DNA from: CAYSGX01 sp964518215
GTDB lineage: Bacteria; Bacteroidota; Bacteroidia; Chitinophagales; CAIOSU01
Direction of reading: 5' to 3'
DNA length: 64,000 nt
Assembly: GCA_964518215.1 (NCBI GenBank)
Contig: CAZFFP010000002.1
Span: forward strand, 1-64,000
Part shown: positions 49,393-58,612 of the stretch, in pieces
How positions within the stretch are numbered: position 1 is the stretch's first letter
How the letters are laid out: each line of letters begins with the position of its first letter
Translations under genes and position numbers: made by a program
The notes under the pieces: model-generated
Databases searched by the model: none
The model's input: the letters and a program-made list of their open reading frames with translations, nothing else
What the model was told of the DNA's origin: nothing

Positions 49393-49435
49393 GATGCTTA
49401 CAGAAAAACCCGTATCATTAACCAAAAAGCATCCG
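49391..49435 (+). promoter_or_regulatory. Leader hairpin next to the desaturase start codon
   Basis: CGGATGCT (49391-49398) pairs with AGCATCCG (49428-49435), 8 bp, closing a 29-base loop 4 bases before the ATG. It could hide the ribosome-binding region; the loop also contains an out-of-frame ATG (49394). Confidence 0.45.
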
Positions 49436-49439
49436 CGTT

Positions 49440-50165
49440 ATGATTATTCTCATTTTTTTTATTGCCCTTTGGTATCTGTCCCTTTTTTCACAAACCTTTT
49501 TTTTGCACCGGTATGCTTCGCACCGGGCGTTTACTATGAGCCGATTTTGGGAACGGGTATTTTATTTGTTCTCTTATTTCACTCAGGGAGCATCATATTT
49601 AAGTCCTCGCGCTTACGCTGTGATGCACCGTATGCATCATGCCTATACTGATACCGATAAAGACCCGCACTCGCCCAAATATTCTTCCAATGTATTTTCT
49701 ATGATGCTGAGCACGCGCAATATTTATTCGGGGATTTATCGCGGAAGGATTCAGCCCGAAAAGCAGTTTCTGAAAAATATTCCGCAATGGGATGCCTTAG
49801 ATAAAATTGGTGAATCTATATACTCGCGCGGCTTATGGACTGTATTCTATATTTTGTTCTTTGTGCTTTTTGCCCAATCGGCATGGCTCTATCTGCTGCT
49901 TCCTGTGGTTATTCTGATGGGTCCGGTGCATGGAGTTATTATCAACTGGTTTGCACACAAATACGGCACTGTAAATTTCAAACTCAATAATACATCGCGC
50001 AATTTGTTGCCGGTAGATTTTTTAATGTTGGGCGAGAGCTATCACAACGACCATCATCATGCCCCTTCAAATCCAAACTTCGGCTCGCGTTGGTATGAAA
50101 TAGACCCGGTGTATCTGATTATTCTTGTTTTCAACAAACTAAAAATTTTGAGATTGTCGAGGTGA
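49440..50165 (+). CDS. Membrane fatty-acid (acyl) desaturase
   Basis: 241 aa. Three histidine boxes of di-iron desaturases: HRYASH (23-28), HRMHH (63-67) and HNDHHH (~201-207), separated by four hydrophobic segments. These enzymes put a cis double bond (usually delta-9) into acyl chains and so adjust membrane fluidity. Start at 49440 fits family N-termini. Monocistronic, ending at a strong terminator; promoter probably the bipartite motif at 49355. Confidence 0.93.
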   Translation: MIILIFFIALWYLSLFSQTFFLHRYASHRAFTMSRFWERVFYLFSYFTQGASYLSPRAYAVMHRMHHAYTDTDKDPHSPKYSSNVFSMMLSTRNIYSGIYRGRIQPEKQFLKNIPQWDALDKIGESIYSRGLWTVFYILFFVLFAQSAWLYLLLPVVILMGPVHGVIINWFAHKYGTVNFKLNNTSRNLLPVDFLMLGESYHNDHHHAPSNPNFGSRWYEIDPVYLIILVFNKLKILRLSR

Positions 50166-50228
50166 TACAAAACTCTCATCTTACTAAAGTAGTGTTGCAG
50201 TAAAACACTCTTTCATCATTAATATTCA

Positions 50229-50271
50229 GCGGTCGGCAGACATAATTTTCTTGCCGACCGCTTTATTTATT
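50229..50271 (+). terminator. Rho-independent terminator of the desaturase gene
   Basis: GCGGTCGGCA (50229-50238) pairs with TGCCGACCGC (50252-50261), followed by TTTATTTATT. Confidence 0.92.
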
Positions 50272-50296
50272 GCCTGTTGTTTTTTCTTTAAAAAAT

Positions 50297-50334
50297 CTGT
50301 GAATCATGCAACAGAATTTCAGAATTGTGTAAGT
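50297..50334 (+). promoter_or_regulatory. Bipartite envelope-regulon motif, copy E
   Basis: CTGTGAATCATGCAA, exactly 18 bases, TAAGT; 12 of 15 match copy A in the first half. It points at the secreted-protein gene at 50404, 69 bases downstream, directly after the desaturase terminator. Confidence 0.55.
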
Positions 50335-50403
50335 ATTAATGCTTGATAGCTCATCAATTTTGTGTTCCGGAATATTCCATTTATTTTATTAAAACGAACC
50401 TCT

Positions 50404-52368
50404 ATGAACACAAAATTATTTACAGAAAAAACTTTTTCTGTCATCAGCTTTTTATTATTTATTTTGACCTGCAACACAGCTTTTGCCACAATGCTGGGGC
50501 AGGCTTATGTATCAAATGTAGTTGCACAAAACAGGCACTGCCTTCAATCAACCACTAACAATGGAGGCATTCAGTTTTGGGACATTACTCCGGGCGGCAC
50601 TTACACTATTACCTTGAGTAATGTAATTGATGGTGCCAATGGTGGAACCGATGCAACCATCCATGTAATTGTTAAGAGCAGCCAAACGGGTAATACCTGT
50701 GTAGTGGCAACCCAACAAGGCACGGGTGTTTACACGTTCGATTTCACTTTATCAGCAGATGCTTGTGCTACTCTGCCTATTTTGTATTGCACCAATGATT
50801 GCAATACTAATTCAGGAATGTTTGCCCGGCACAATAATCTGAGCGTGCCGAATCGTTTAGCGCATCTGCGTGCGGCAAGTTTTGATGGAAATTGCAACAA
50901 GACCAATACTGCTGTTACATGCAATATTGGTTGTCCGGATTTTTCGGTAGCTGTATCGGTTTCAAGCGGAACCGCTACTTTTTGTGAAGGTGATTCTGTA
51001 ACGCTTTGTGCTTCAGGCGCACTAAGTTACTTATGGAGCAACGAAGAATCAACTCCTTGTATTACTGTTTATGCCACTCAAACATTATCAGTAAAAGGTT
51101 TCATGGAGCATCATTGTGAAAGTTCCAATACTCCTTCGGTAAATGTATTGGCGAACCCAATTCCTACCGGTTTAATTGTTGAGGTTTCTCTCTTACCCGT
51201 TTGTGGTGTGTCCGGCAACATGCTTTGTGCTGATGCTACTGATGCTGATACCTATTTATGGACCGTAAGTTCAAGCGATAACTCATGGATAATTACCGGA
51301 GGACAAGGAACCCATTGCATTACTTATACAGCAGGCAGCTATGGCACTTCAGGAACATTTGCTTTATCAGTTGCTAATAGCGTAACCGGCTGTGCAGGCA
51401 ATACTTCAAGTGTTGTTACTTTCGGGTCTTTGTGTTTTCAAAATTGCAGCAGAACTCAAGGTTTTTATGGCAACACAGGCGGTAAAGATTGTCATCAAAC
51501 CACCACCGCTCAAAAAATTGCTTCGCTGCTTGCAACCCCTTTGGCTACCGGATTCGGCAACAGAACCGTTACCATTCTTGCCGGAGAAACCAACTGCCTG
51601 ATGAGTAAGTTACCGGCAAATGCTGCTCCGGCTGTTTTGCCTGTTGGTAACGTTACTTGCGCAACTGCTACCGGAAAAAATTATCTCAGAAATGATAAGT
51701 TTTCAAACGTATTGATTGGACAAACCATTACCCTCGGATTAAACCTGCGTATGGATGCTTCGCTCGGAGCTTTTGTAATTTCCGGAACAAAACTCATTAC
51801 TTATGCTTCAACCAATTGTGTTAATGGAACTGCTATTCCCGGAACTGAACTGACATTTGATTTTCCTCAATCGGTTTTAAATTGTTTGGGAAGCAACAAT
51901 ACTGTTCAGGACTTGCTTAATCTGGCAAATCGCGCATTAGGTAGTGCTTTGCCTGCCGGTTGCACTGCTTCGCTTAGCGATATTAACGCGGCTGTTGACG
52001 CAGTAAACAGAGGATTTGATGCTTGCCGTATCAGCGGAGGTTTCATGGATCAATCAACAAGACTGGGTTCATTTGAAGAGGAGGAAACGTTGGTTTTCGA
52101 TAACAAATTAAATGTGACAGCTTATCCCAATCCTTTCAATTCACACACTACTATTGAATTTCAAAGAACAGGAACAGATGCACATACTACCATAGAAGTT
52201 TATTCTTATGTAGGCAATAAAGTAGGTGTGATATTCGATGGAGCAACTCAGGCAGGTGTTACATACAAAGCAACCTTAAGCGCTGCGGAGCTTTCTAATG
52301 GAATCTATTTATATTCTGTTATCAGCGAAAATAATATTCAAAGAGGTAAATTGTTGTTGATGAAATAA
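50404..52368 (+). CDS. T9SS-secreted protein of unknown function
   Basis: 654 aa from ATG at 50404, chosen because it gives a clean signal peptide (MNTKLFTEKTFSVISFLLFI, then LTCNTAFA). A Cys-rich beta region (residues ~30-190), an Ig/PKD-like part with LCASGALSYLWSNEESTPC (~200-250) and a longer unclassified region (360-550) follow. The last ~75 residues are a type A T9SS sorting domain (VTAYPNPFNSHTTIEF, SNGIYLYSVIS, GKLLLMK). Surface-released or anchored; no enzymatic motif seen. Monocistronic, between two terminators. Confidence 0.85.
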   Translation: MNTKLFTEKTFSVISFLLFILTCNTAFATMLGQAYVSNVVAQNRHCLQSTTNNGGIQFWDITPGGTYTITLSNVIDGANGGTDATIHVIVKSSQTGNTCVVATQQGTGVYTFDFTLSADACATLPILYCTNDCNTNSGMFARHNNLSVPNRLAHLRAASFDGNCNKTNTAVTCNIGCPDFSVAVSVSSGTATFCEGDSVTLCASGALSYLWSNEESTPCITVYATQTLSVKGFMEHHCESSNTPSVNVLANPIPTGLIVEVSLLPVCGVSGNMLCADATDADTYLWTVSSSDNSWIITGGQGTHCITYTAGSYGTSGTFALSVANSVTGCAGNTSSVVTFGSLCFQNCSRTQGFYGNTGGKDCHQTTTAQKIASLLATPLATGFGNRTVTILAGETNCLMSKLPANAAPAVLPVGNVTCATATGKNYLRNDKFSNVLIGQTITLGLNLRMDASLGAFVISGTKLITYASTNCVNGTAIPGTELTFDFPQSVLNCLGSNNTVQDLLNLANRALGSALPAGCTASLSDINAAVDAVNRGFDACRISGGFMDQSTRLGSFEEEETLVFDNKLNVTAYPNPFNSHTTIEFQRTGTDAHTTIEVYSYVGNKVGVIFDGATQAGVTYKATLSAAELSNGIYLYSVISENNIQRGKLLLMK

Positions 52369-52401
52369 TAATTCTTCGATTACATAACAATATCGATTAT
52401 G

Positions 52402-52434
52402 CTGCCCTGCGGAAAATTCTGCAGGGCAGTTTTA
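52402..52434 (+). terminator. Rho-independent terminator of the secreted-protein gene
   Basis: CTGCCCTGC (52402-52410) pairs with GCAGGGCAG (52421-52429), loop of 10, followed by TTTTATT. Confidence 0.9.
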
Positions 52435-52489
52435 TTCTGGAACTTAAATTTTGCAGGTATCTCACTAATTGTTTCGATTAAGATGCCTC

Positions 52490-54397
52490 TCAATAATATA
52501 ACTTACTTGGGTTTCCGTATTGAACAATGTCTGGTTTCTTTCCGATGAAATTAGGGAAAGGAAAAATAGGATTCAGCGAAACGCCTATGCCGAAAAAAGG
52601 AGTTCCCTCAGGCGGTGAGGGATAAATTGTAACCCTTATATCTATGGTGCCGATAACAAAATGCTGATTATTGAGTCGTATGCCGCTGCTGATGCCCCAA
52701 TAAGGACGACCTGAAAATACGAAGGCATCGCGCTTGCTGAAATAGGTAAGGTCGGTAGATGAGAATAACACCAAGCGAAATCCAAGCAAATGCCAGGGAG
52801 TAAATATTGAAAGTGTAGCTCCGCCCGTCAACACCGCATTACCAAAAAGCCGCTCTGTTCTGAGCCTGCGCAGCCCGTCTAAATCATTCAAATCAACCCG
52901 GTCGTTTTCGTTGGTGCGGTTCAGTCCTCTGATGTATTGCCCGCGCAACTGAATACGTCCTTTGAAAATTTTCTCGGCACCTATCAACTTTGAAATATAT
53001 AAACTGGTAATACGCAGCGCTCCGTCAGAGAATTTTTTGTTGTGAAAAAAAAAGCCCAATTCTACGGAGTTGAAAAAATATCCTTGTTTTACAAAAACGC
53101 TACTCGAAACACGAATGCCCGCATAAGGACGGCTTACAAACTCGCCCAACGAATATCCCAGCGTAACATCAGCCAACAAACCGATGGGAACATCTTCGGT
53201 TACTCCGAAACCTTCAATCAAAATATCTTTTGCGAATGCCGCACGCGAAAAACCAAAGCTGCCCAACATCAACGTATTTGTCTGGAATGCAAGATTGGTG
53301 TCGGCATCGGCAAATGGACGCTCTGTAACTATGGTTGAAGAAACCCTTCCGGACAATACAAAATTCAGATGACCAAGCAGCAAAGAGTCGCGGGTGGGAA
53401 TAGGAAATCTGCGCCCATACCATCCGTCAAAATTATTGTCGGCCACACGGGTGCGGGCGCGGCTTTCATCATAGCGCGAATAATAGCGAAACACCCGATA
53501 GTGGTAGCTCAATCCACCCGCGTTTCTGATTTCATGCGTAATAAATTGTCGCTCGTTGCTGATGCGGGCAAGCAAGCTGTCATCGGTAAAAGCAAGATTC
53601 AAATCGCCCTGCATGAAAGTGCCATAAAGATTATACACTGTGTATTGCGCCTCATATCCCATCTTTCTTCCGGCATTGATAATAATATTGTTATAAAAAT
53701 TTTGTCCCAATCCAAACATGTTGTTTTCTTCCAAAGTCAAATTCCATTCATCATATTGAGTGGGCTTTATTTTAATAGAAGCAGAGAACACATCTTTCGT
53801 TATCACATATACATCTATCGTGTCGGGTGATAATTTTCTTGCAACGCCATATACCCGCGCATCAAGAATAAAGGGCAATGCTCTCAGTAATCGTTCACTT
53901 TCCACTAATGCGTGGCGTGTAAGTTTGTCGCCTTCTTTTAAAAGCATATTGTTCAGCACTACTTTGTCTTTAGTGGTAATGTGAAGTTTGTTTCCCGTTT
54001 CTTTCACCCAATTTATTAATCGCTTGGAACTGTCCGCAGCAAAAGTTTCGAAAGGGTTTAATTTAGTGATGGTGATGTTGCCCACTATTTTCCCCTTGTG
54101 AGAATGCGAGTTTCCGCTTTTACTCAAGGGCTGTATTGCATGGGTATCAATAAACATTCTGTTGTAATAAAATTTTACCAATTTTCTTTTCTTCACTTTC
54201 ACAATAGACGAATCGAAAGGAATAGTAACGTCTTTTTTTACAACGAAAGAAGAGTCGCTGTAAATCACCTTATCATATTTTTTCAGTTGAATATTCTTTT
54301 GCCCCTTGCTTGGCAGAGATAATAGCAGGAAAACCACGAGAAGAAAATGCAGATGCCTTTTCGGACAAGTAACAACAAAATAAAGCGGCACACACAA
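52490..54397 (-). CDS. Omp85-superfamily outer-membrane protein (POTRA plus barrel)
   Basis: About 635 aa; start uncertain: TTG at 54397 (an in-frame stop lies 12 bases upstream) or GTG at 54391, both giving a signal sequence (FLLVVFLLLSLPSKGQ). Residues ~100-210 look like one POTRA domain (LLKEGDKLTRHALVESERLL, then ARVYGVARKLSPDTIDVYVI). From ~215 on the sequence alternates aromatic strands and turns (ENNMFGLGQNF, YEAQYTVYNLYGTF) like a 16-strand barrel. Omp85 proteins insert or move proteins or lipids at the outer membrane (BamA, TamA, TPS). Divergent neighbour of an AsmA-like gene, the TamA/TamB pattern. Confidence 0.78.
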   Translation of the reverse strand: MCVPLYFVVTCPKRHLHFLLVVFLLLSLPSKGQKNIQLKKYDKVIYSDSSFVVKKDVTIPFDSSIVKVKKRKLVKFYYNRMFIDTHAIQPLSKSGNSHSHKGKIVGNITITKLNPFETFAADSSKRLINWVKETGNKLHITTKDKVVLNNMLLKEGDKLTRHALVESERLLRALPFILDARVYGVARKLSPDTIDVYVITKDVFSASIKIKPTQYDEWNLTLEENNMFGLGQNFYNNIIINAGRKMGYEAQYTVYNLYGTFMQGDLNLAFTDDSLLARISNERQFITHEIRNAGGLSYHYRVFRYYSRYDESRARTRVADNNFDGWYGRRFPIPTRDSLLLGHLNFVLSGRVSSTIVTERPFADADTNLAFQTNTLMLGSFGFSRAAFAKDILIEGFGVTEDVPIGLLADVTLGYSLGEFVSRPYAGIRVSSSVFVKQGYFFNSVELGFFFHNKKFSDGALRITSLYISKLIGAEKIFKGRIQLRGQYIRGLNRTNENDRVDLNDLDGLRRLRTERLFGNAVLTGGATLSIFTPWHLLGFRLVLFSSTDLTYFSKRDAFVFSGRPYWGISSGIRLNNQHFVIGTIDIRVTIYPSPPEGTPFFGIGVSLNPIFPFPNFIGKKPDIVQYGNPSKLYY

Positions 54398-54422
54398 ATA
54401 TGCCGCCTATTCATTTGAATAG

Positions 54423-54460
54423 CGTTATATAATTCATTCTAAGAGTTACATCATTCACAC
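54423..54460 (-). promoter_or_regulatory. Bipartite envelope-regulon motif, copy C
   Basis: Minus strand: GTGTGAATGATGTAA, 18 bases, TAACG, ending 26 bases before the Omp85 start at 54397. First half identical to copies A and B. Confidence 0.7.
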
Positions 54461-54489
54461 ATGCGTTTCATTCTGGATTATCTCTATAC

Positions 54490-54527
54490 ATGTGAATTGT
54501 ATAATACTTCCATTTAATTGTGTAACT
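54490..54527 (+). promoter_or_regulatory. Bipartite envelope-regulon motif, copy F
   Basis: ATGTGAATTGTATAA, exactly 18 bases, TAACT; 11 of 15 in the first half, ending 37 bases before the AsmA-like gene. Divergent from copy C. Confidence 0.5.
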
Positions 54528-54564
54528 CTTTCGGAGGCATTGTAACGCATCTTTACAATGCTTC

Positions 54565-56904
54565 ATGACACGATTTAAAAAAGCCCTGCTGATTGCTGCC
54601 GCTTCGATAGTAATTATCGGGGTGTTGTTTGTGGCATTCCTTTCGCCCATTGCTAAATATCTGGTTGAAAAATATGATGAGCAATTTTTAGGCAGACAAA
54701 TCACGCTGGGTATGGCTTATGTAAACCCGTTTACGGGCTATGTTTATCTCACCAATCTTAAAGTGTATGAATTGAAAAGCGATAGTGTTTTTCTTTCGGC
54801 AAAAAGTGTGAGTGCTAATTTCAAAATGCTTCATCTATTTAAGAAAGCGTATGTATTTAATCACATAACATTAAACGAGCCCAGGGGCATCATTAGTCAT
54901 CATAACGAAGAGGGCATTAATTTTAATGATATTATCGAATTGTTTACGCCCAAACATCCGCGCGATTCTACAAAACAAAAAGTTCGTTTCAGCATACTGG
55001 CTTTAAATATTAATGACGGAGAATTTCATTATCGCGATGAACAGATTCCGGTAAACTATTTTATCAAAAATGTAAATATAGAAAGCACCGGCATACGGTG
55101 GAACGCAGACACCACTACAGCCCAATTTTCTTTTTCATCTGGAATCGGAAGCGGTGAAATAAAAGGCAATTACACGTTTAATATTAATAATCTGGATTAT
55201 CGTTTTGACGCAGTAGTTGAAAAATACGATTTGAATATTATTGAACAATACCTGAAAGATTTAATGAATTATGGAACCTTCACTGCAAATGTTGATGCCG
55301 ATGTGAAAGCAAGTGGCAATTTTAAAAGCCAAGAAAACCTGACTGCATCCGGCACACTATCAGTGAATAAATTTCATTTCGGAAAAAGTGAAGGAGATGA
55401 TTTTCTTGCTTTCGAAAAATTAAAATTAGATGTTACGGAGCTAAGTCCCGAGCATCATAAATATGTGATTGATTCTATATTGCTCAGCAGTCTGTTTTTT
55501 AAATATGAACGTTACGATTTTTTAGATAATCTGCAAACGATGTTTGGTAAAGATGGAGCTAACATTAAATCTGTTAGCGGTGATGCTTCTCAATTTAACC
55601 TTGTTATAGAAATAGCCCGATATGTAGAAGTGATAGCAAAAAACTTTTTGCGTAGCGATTATAAGATTAACCGTTTGGCAATTACCAATGGCAATGTTCA
55701 ATTCAATGACTATTCAATAAGCGAAAAATTTACTGTTGCATTAAGCCCATTAAACATTGAAGCGGATTCTATTAACAAAGAATATAATAGGGTTAAACTA
55801 TCATTAGAGTCGGGCATTAAACCCTTCGGTGAGGCTTCTGTTACCCTGAGCGTTAATCCAAAAGACAGCAGCTATTTTGATATGCAGTATCACCTTCAAA
55901 AAATTCCGGTTACTCTTTTCAATCCCTATATCATTTCTTTTACATCCTTTCCTTTAGACCGTGGAACCATTGATATACATGGCACCTGGAATGTCAGAGA
56001 CGGAGACATTCAAAGCGATAATCATCTGGTGATTGTTGACCCTCGTATAGCTCCGCGCATAAAAAATAAAGACACGAAGTGGGTTCCGGTGCCGCTCATT
56101 ATGGCATTTGCGCGCGAGCGCGGCAATGTGATTGATTATGAAATTCCGATAACGGGCAATTTGAAAAATCCGAAGTTTAATGTATGGGATGTAGTGTTTG
56201 ATGTAGTTGGAAATATTTTTGTTAAACCCGCCACTACTGTATATAGAAATCAGGTAAAAAACCTGGAAAAAGAAATTGAAAAATCGCTGGCGTTAAAATG
56301 GAACGCCCAAAGCAGCGAACTCACTGCATCGCAGGAAAAATTTATAGAAAGAATAGCGGATTTTCTGGCAAATAACCCCGATGCTGTAATTACGGTTCAT
56401 CCGAAGCAGTATGCACTTAAAGAAAAAGAATTCATTTTATTTTTTGAAGCGAAGAAAAAATATTTCTTGCTCGCTAATAATATTAATGAAGCAGCATTCA
56501 GCGAAAAAGATTCTATAGCCGTTAACAAAATGTCGGTGAAAGATGAGTCGTTTGTCGCCTATCTCGATAAGCAACTCAACGATTCGATGCTTTTTACCAT
56601 ACAAGATAAATGTGCCGGTATTATTAAAGCATCGCTTGTGAATGCACGATTCAGCGAATTAAATCAGGCGAGAGAAAATGAATTCCTGTTCTATTTCAGC
56701 GAAAAAGATGTTGACAAGCAAGTGAAGTTTTCTGCCGAAGAAAACACTATTCCCTACAACGGATTTTCTTTTTACAAAATAGCATACGAAGATGAATTTC
56801 CTGAGTCGTTAACCAATGCATATTTGAAAATGAATGAACTGAATGATGAAGCCCCAAGGAAAAAATATAAGCGAGAAAGGAAACAGAATGCCCTTTCACT
56901 TTAA
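54565..56904 (+). CDS. AsmA/DUF748-like envelope protein
   Basis: 779 aa. One N-terminal membrane anchor (residues ~7-30, ALLIAAASIVIIGVLFVAFL), then a long beta-rich periplasmic part with AsmA/DUF748 signatures: the early LGRQITLGMAYVNPFTGYVYLTNLKVYE segment (read as two stretches), SLESGIKPFGEASVTLSV, and the VIDYEIPITGNLKNPKFNVWD region (~530-550). AsmA-like proteins form grooves that carry phospholipid between membranes. First gene of a unit with mlaE, mlaF and mlaD-type genes. The C-terminal ~250 residues, OmpA-like in spacing but without clear motifs, are charged and less conserved. Confidence 0.8.
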   Translation: MTRFKKALLIAAASIVIIGVLFVAFLSPIAKYLVEKYDEQFLGRQITLGMAYVNPFTGYVYLTNLKVYELKSDSVFLSAKSVSANFKMLHLFKKAYVFNHITLNEPRGIISHHNEEGINFNDIIELFTPKHPRDSTKQKVRFSILALNINDGEFHYRDEQIPVNYFIKNVNIESTGIRWNADTTTAQFSFSSGIGSGEIKGNYTFNINNLDYRFDAVVEKYDLNIIEQYLKDLMNYGTFTANVDADVKASGNFKSQENLTASGTLSVNKFHFGKSEGDDFLAFEKLKLDVTELSPEHHKYVIDSILLSSLFFKYERYDFLDNLQTMFGKDGANIKSVSGDASQFNLVIEIARYVEVIAKNFLRSDYKINRLAITNGNVQFNDYSISEKFTVALSPLNIEADSINKEYNRVKLSLESGIKPFGEASVTLSVNPKDSSYFDMQYHLQKIPVTLFNPYIISFTSFPLDRGTIDIHGTWNVRDGDIQSDNHLVIVDPRIAPRIKNKDTKWVPVPLIMAFARERGNVIDYEIPITGNLKNPKFNVWDVVFDVVGNIFVKPATTVYRNQVKNLEKEIEKSLALKWNAQSSELTASQEKFIERIADFLANNPDAVITVHPKQYALKEKEFILFFEAKKKYFLLANNINEAAFSEKDSIAVNKMSVKDESFVAYLDKQLNDSMLFTIQDKCAGIIKASLVNARFSELNQARENEFLFYFSEKDVDKQVKFSAEENTIPYNGFSFYKIAYEDEFPESLTNAYLKMNELNDEAPRKKYKRERKQNALSL

Positions 56905-56923
56905 CAAAATAAATGTGTATTAA

Positions 56924-57769
56924 ATGAAAAAATTTAATCCCATCATTAAAGTAATCCCCAAGCTCAAGGATGCAAGGGAATTAACTATTAAGCTCAGCGA
57001 AAAAACCCTTGCCACCACCGAAGTGGCGAGCAACTTTTTAACCGATTTGGCTGATGCGTTTCTGTTTGTGATACGCATAGTAAAAGAAACATTTTCGCGC
57101 AAGTTTGAATTTAGAGAGTTCTTGTATCAATGTTTTCAAATCGGCTATAAATCATTACCTCTCATTTCCATCACCGGGGCTATTATGGGCATTGTGCTCA
57201 CTATTCAATCGCGCCCGGTATTGGTAGACTTTGGCGCGGTAGCGATGTTGCCGGGAATGGTTGCTGTTTCGCTCATTAGAGAAATGGGACCGGTGATTAC
57301 CGGATTGATTTGTGCCGGAAAAATAGGCTCGGGCATGGGAGCCGAATTAGGCTCTATGAAAGTAACCGAACAGATTGATGCTATGGAAGTGTCTTCTACT
57401 AATCCCATGCGGTTTTTAGTAGTTACAAGAGTGTTGGCTGCAACGTTTATGATACCGCTGTTGGTTTTATATGCTGATGCCTGGGGTTTATTAGGAAGTT
57501 GGGGAGCCGCCAATATTAAAGGTGATGTAACCTTTACTCTATTTTTCGCTCAAGCATTTAAGCCGGTTGACTTTATGGATTTTTTACCAGCAGTTGTCAA
57601 AACATTTTTCTTCGGGGCAGTCATTGGAATTGTAGGTTGTTATAAAGGATACAATGCCGGGCGCGGAACGGAGAGCGTAGGTATCGCGGCAAATTCTGCA
57701 GTTGTATTAGCATCGCTGCTGGTAATTATTATAGACATGATTGCCGTTCAAATCACCGATATGTTTTAA
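56924..57769 (+). CDS. mlaE: MlaE/YrbE-family ABC transporter permease (lipid transport)
   Basis: 281 aa. The MlaE core is complete: YKSLPLISITGAIMGIVLTIQSRPVL, then REMGPVITGLICAGKIGSGMGAELGSMKVTEQIDAMEV, five or six helices and the terminal IVGCYKGYNAGRGTESVG region. It forms the inner-membrane channel of a lipid transporter with the ATPase encoded next (1-base overlap TAATG) and the MCE protein after it. Confidence 0.95.
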   Translation: MKKFNPIIKVIPKLKDARELTIKLSEKTLATTEVASNFLTDLADAFLFVIRIVKETFSRKFEFREFLYQCFQIGYKSLPLISITGAIMGIVLTIQSRPVLVDFGAVAMLPGMVAVSLIREMGPVITGLICAGKIGSGMGAELGSMKVTEQIDAMEVSSTNPMRFLVVTRVLAATFMIPLLVLYADAWGLLGSWGAANIKGDVTFTLFFAQAFKPVDFMDFLPAVVKTFFFGAVIGIVGCYKGYNAGRGTESVGIAANSAVVLASLLVIIIDMIAVQITDMF

Positions 57770-58554
57770 TGATGGAAACAAACGAAACAAAAACTTTAGT
57801 GAATACTTCTGCGAAAGCAACAAGCGATAAGCCGGTTATTGAAATCAATAACCTCAAAAAATCATTTGGCAAAGAAGCAGTGTTAAAAGATATTTCGCTG
57901 AAACTTTTTAATGGCGAAAACTTAGTGGTGTTGGGCAAATCGGGCAGTGGAAAATCGGTATTGATTAAATGTATCGCGGCATTATTAAAATCTGATGGAG
58001 GAACGATTAATGTTTTTGATAAAAACGTGCTCACCATGAAAAGAAAAGAGTTAGGAGAAATGCGGGAAAAAATCGGTTTTTTGTTTCAGAGTGGCGCACT
58101 ATACGATTCTATGACAGTGAAACAGAATCTTGAATTTCCGTTGAGCAGAATAAAAAAGAATCTTTCGAAAGAAGAAAGGGCAACAAAAATTAATGAGGCG
58201 TTAGAGAATGTCGGGTTAGCGGATGCGCTCGATAAAATGCCCTCACAGCTTTCGGGCGGCATGAGAAAACGCATCAGTCTGGCTCGCACCATTGTTGTGG
58301 ACCCGATGATAATGCTGTATGACGAACCCACTACAGGGCTTGACCCTGTTACTTCCAATGAAATAAGTTTACTGATTATGGATATTCAGAAAAAATACAA
58401 AACATCATCTATCATCATCACGCACGATATTAAGTGCGCCATTAAAACAGCCAACCGAATCATTATGCTTGAGGACGGAGTGGTTTATAAAGACGGTAAA
58501 CTTGAAGACTTTGAAACTTCTGATGACCCGGTAATAAATTCATTTTTTAAATAA
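57769..58554 (+). CDS. mlaF: MlaF-type ABC transporter ATPase
   Basis: 261 aa. Walker A GKSGSGKSVLIK, Q-loop FLFQSGALYDSMTVK, signature LSGGMRKRISLART, Walker B IMLYDEPTTGLDP and the switch His in IIITHDIKCAIKTAN. Energises the MlaE permease. Start at 57769 overlaps the mlaE stop by one base; the second ATG (57772) is an equal alternative. Confidence 0.95.
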   Translation: MMETNETKTLVNTSAKATSDKPVIEINNLKKSFGKEAVLKDISLKLFNGENLVVLGKSGSGKSVLIKCIAALLKSDGGTINVFDKNVLTMKRKELGEMREKIGFLFQSGALYDSMTVKQNLEFPLSRIKKNLSKEERATKINEALENVGLADALDKMPSQLSGGMRKRISLARTIVVDPMIMLYDEPTTGLDPVTSNEISLLIMDIQKKYKTSSIIITHDIKCAIKTANRIIMLEDGVVYKDGKLEDFETSDDPVINSFFK

Positions 58555-58612
58555 ACAACATTACTCAATTCTCATTACTCACCACTTAATTCTCACTACT
58601 TAATACTATATC

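Noticed and set aside
49394..49651. 85-codon plus-strand frame overlapping the desaturase gene
   Set aside because: It is out of frame with the His-box protein and has no family signature; at most it is a chance upstream ATG.
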